Made by a program: the position numbers and the translations under genes. DNA of 64,000 bases. Source: OCS116 sp051531935 (GTDB taxonomy: Bacteria; Pseudomonadota; Alphaproteobacteria; Rhizobiales; OSC116). The notes under the pieces were generated by a model. That model had not been told where the DNA came from. It made no database searches and saw only the letters and a list, made by a program, of their open reading frames with translations. Shown one piece after another: positions 61,783-64,000 of the stretch (the first letter of the stretch is position 1; each line of letters opens with the position of its first letter). The stretch covers positions 24,282-88,281 of the forward strand of contig JAOPTR010000006.1 in the NCBI GenBank assembly GCA_051531935.1. Direction: 5' to 3'.

Positions 61783-61802
61783 GTGTATGCCGGACGTTTT
61801 AA

Positions 61803-63704
61803 TTAGCGTTTGGCGATTTTTTCTAGGGCGCTGGTTTTATTGAGCTGGTTGGTAATGCGGGCTTTCTCTTTCTTAAACTTAGAAAGTTGGCTGCCTGATA
61901 GTTTGCCTGTAGCTGCCACAAAGTTTCCGCGGCCGATATAGTTCATCGGGTTGACTTTTTTGCCGTTTTTGCGCACTTCGAAATGCAAGTGATTGCCTGT
62001 TGCCGTGCCTGTTGAACCTACATAGCCAATGATTTGGCCTTTTTTAACATTACGGCCTTTTTTCATACCTTTTGCAAAGCGGGTCATATGCATGTAGCCA
62101 CTATTATAGCCATTGCGGTGATCGATTTGTACATAACGACCTGCACCGCCATACCAACGGGCAATGGTAACTTGGCCAGAGGCTGCGGCATAAATAGGCG
62201 TGCCACGTGGGGCTGCGAAATCGGTACCTGAATGCATTTTCCAACGGCGATAAACGGGATGACGACGCATGCCAAACTTACTGGTCATTCTGGCGCCTGG
62301 AACTGGGGCTGTCATAAAGCCGCTGCTGCTGCCACTGCTTGAAGTAGCGTTGATGCTTTTGCCGTTGCCATCATAGAATTGGCTGCCATAACGGTAATAT
62401 GTATAAACCTTACCATTGGCTTTGAAATTAACATAAAGCAGTTTGCCCAGCTTTTGCAATTTGCCTGATGAGCTTTCGGTTTGGTCGTAGAATACTTCTA
62501 ATACATCGCCGCTTTTAACTTTTTTGGATTTTGCTGCTTGGTTATAAACACTGATTAACCGAGATTGTACGTCTCTTGGGACGCCTTGTGCGGCGACTGT
62601 CTTTTTAAACGAGCCTTTAACCCATGACCGTGCGCGGTAATAAGCATGGCGTGAAGTGCCAGATGTACCTGAGCTGGCTTTGGTTTGATTGTCTTTTGCA
62701 ATGCTAGCTATTTTTTGAGATAGGGTTGCTGTGGCTTTATTGGTGAGTGCCTTTGGTGGGGCAGGTGTGAATTTAGGGGCTTTGAGTGGTTTGCCTGGGC
62801 GCATTGTAATGGTTGATAGATTATTTGCCGGCAGGTCAATCACCAATGAATTATTGGGCGCATAGCTTACTGAAATGCGGTCTTTTAGGATGGCATCTGG
62901 CTTGGTGGCACGATAGCCCAATGGTAGAATGAGCTTAATGGGGTGAATGCTGCTGTTGTTTTTGCGTCTGTCTAATTTTAGGGTAAGAGGCTGGCCAACA
63001 TCTAGGGCATTTACGCGCACATGAGGTTTAAGTTTATTGATGATAGCCGCTGCTTCGCTGCTTGTAGCGCCGTTTTGCTTAAGGATTTTAAGCAGGGTAT
63101 CGCCTTTTTTGACCTTGATATTTACATCTACAATTTTAAACGGGCCGATTGGGTCGTCAATGGATGTTAAGGATTTACTTGTCGTTGGTGCTATTTTGGC
63201 TTGAGGCTTATTGAGGTTAAGCGATGCGAGTTGCACTTTTGACAGAGATTTTTGCGACAACTTTGACTGAGGCGCAGCTGTTAGGCTTCTATTGTTATTG
63301 GCTTTGGCTTCTAGGTTTTTGTCTAACGAAACTGTGTTTCTGCTCGCTAGTGTAATATTGTCGGCAACTTGGGGCTTTACAACAATGGGAGTGGTTTTGC
63401 GGACAAGCTTGGTTAGCGGTGTTTTTGCATATGTAGAGTCGCGCTTAGCAGAACGATTAACTTTTTGTGTTTGTGCCAGTGAAGCACTACCAGTTTTGGC
63501 CACGGTTTTTGAAGGTGGTTTAGTGACCGTGATTGGTTGTATATATGTAGAGGGTTGGCTTATGAAAAGGCTCGCGCTTTTATTCATACTTGTGGTCAAA
63601 CCCCAGAACGCGCCAGCTAGAAACAGTATGCTAATGCCGCCTGTGGTAATTGTAGACCACATCCACTTGGAATTTGTGTTGATTGTTTCGCTGTATAGCG
63701 CCAT
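61803..63704 (-). CDS. M23 family metallopeptidase with LysM-like domain
   Basis: 633 residues. One N-terminal membrane anchor (ITTGGISILFLAGAFWGLTT, about 18-38), a long Ser/Thr/Lys/Ala-rich periplasmic linker, a LysM/OapA-like domain (VKKGDTLLKILKQNGATS, near 200), and a C-terminal M23 domain with metal and catalytic motifs HSGTDFAAPRGTPIYAA and GNHLHFEVRKNG. It is a likely peptidoglycan endopeptidase or a LytM-type activator. GTDFAAP and HLHFE carry the H, D and HxH ligands. It converges on clpB. Confidence 0.92.
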   Translation of the reverse strand: MALYSETINTNSKWMWSTITTGGISILFLAGAFWGLTTSMNKSASLFISQPSTYIQPITVTKPPSKTVAKTGSASLAQTQKVNRSAKRDSTYAKTPLTKLVRKTTPIVVKPQVADNITLASRNTVSLDKNLEAKANNNRSLTAAPQSKLSQKSLSKVQLASLNLNKPQAKIAPTTSKSLTSIDDPIGPFKIVDVNIKVKKGDTLLKILKQNGATSSEAAAIINKLKPHVRVNALDVGQPLTLKLDRRKNNSSIHPIKLILPLGYRATKPDAILKDRISVSYAPNNSLVIDLPANNLSTITMRPGKPLKAPKFTPAPPKALTNKATATLSQKIASIAKDNQTKASSGTSGTSRHAYYRARSWVKGSFKKTVAAQGVPRDVQSRLISVYNQAAKSKKVKSGDVLEVFYDQTESSSGKLQKLGKLLYVNFKANGKVYTYYRYGSQFYDGNGKSINATSSSGSSSGFMTAPVPGARMTSKFGMRRHPVYRRWKMHSGTDFAAPRGTPIYAAASGQVTIARWYGGAGRYVQIDHRNGYNSGYMHMTRFAKGMKKGRNVKKGQIIGYVGSTGTATGNHLHFEVRKNGKKVNPMNYIGRGNFVAATGKLSGSQLSKFKKEKARITNQLNKTSALEKIAKR

Positions 63705-64000
63705 TTAAAAGCCTTTTGCGTGTTTGAAAACACATTACCTGATTATAGTAAATGAGGAGTTAAATGAAAGCCACTAAAATGTCCACACTATATTAAGACC
63801 GTTATATACGGAAATGTGCCTATAATAAGGCGGGGATGGGCAAAGCAGAACTTACATTCTCATTAGCGCGGAACTCATATTCATATAAGTGCTGTTTTAT
63901 GGTGAGAAATTACAGTTTTTTTAAAGCAATTAAAAAATCGTTTAGAGGCTGTTTTATACATTTTTTTTAAAATTGTTTATAACTATGATAAGGTTGATTT
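63705..64000. other. 296-base tail of the window, no gene found
   Basis: Upstream region of the M23 peptidase. It is AT-rich. On the + strand ATG at 63764, preceded by GAGGAG, opens a 10-codon frame that stops at 63796. CCGT-TATAT-ACGG follows at 63799. No other structure was seen, and a gene starting beyond 64000 cannot be excluded. Confidence 0.4.

Overview
The window reads as chromosome of a low-GC (about 40% by eye) alphaproteobacterium, most likely of the Rhizobiales/Hyphomicrobiales type. The reasons are the gene order aroK-aroB-CorC / bolA / DnaJ-cobS-cobT / rpmB, xerD and accA next to aroK, a SUV3-like helicase, a 7Fe ferredoxin, aerobic-type CobS/CobT, and the protein families overall. 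The genus is not identifiable by reading alone. Genes are densely packed. Four convergent pairs share a 4-base stop overlap (CTAA or TTAG). No phage, IS element or CRISPR array was seen.

Layout. 1-7.5 kb: a cut RND-type efflux adaptor, glycerol kinase, a 2-oxoadipate dioxygenase-like protein, a PuuB-like oxidase, an AlkX-like DNA glycosylase and a histidine phosphatase. 7.5-11.5 kb: a molybdenum cofactor operon, moaA, a moaC-moaB fusion, moeA, moaD, moaE; a MOSC protein lies far away at 58 kb. 11.7-18.9 kb: the most unusual block. A type I secretion ABC exporter leads an operon with a MotB/OmpA-like protein, a MotA/TolQ/ExbB-like protein with a long cytoplasmic tail, and a PilZ protein. The HlyD-type adaptor is divergent. 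19.5-25.7 kb: PiT phosphate transporter, ArsM arsenite methyltransferase, FdxA, an S4 RNA-binding protein and the SUV3-like helicase.

26-38.8 kb: DUF3108 protein, rpmB, a phytase-esterase-like protein, cobT, cobS, a DnaJ-domain protein, bolA, a 1-kb intergenic composite repeat containing N runs, a CorC-type transporter, aroB, aroK, a small membrane protein, xerD and accA. 38.9-49.8 kb: an L,D-transpeptidase lipoprotein, a CGNR-regulator/hemerythrin/reductase operon divergent from an azoreductase, DUF924, a TfoX-like protein, an acyl-CoA ligase, TusA-like, ArsC/Spx-like, a COG0523 GTPase, an EamA transporter, a D,D-carboxypeptidase and DgkA.

49.9-64 kb: tRNA-Leu(CAA) with a good promoter, a DedA-type protein, DsbB, a carboxylesterase, a GluQRS-like enzyme without its zinc cysteines, a soluble hybrid histidine kinase, a flippase, the DUF1501/DUF1800 pair, the MOSC protein, ClpB and an M23 peptidase with a LysM-like domain. 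All coordinates and motif readings were made by eye; no database search was run.
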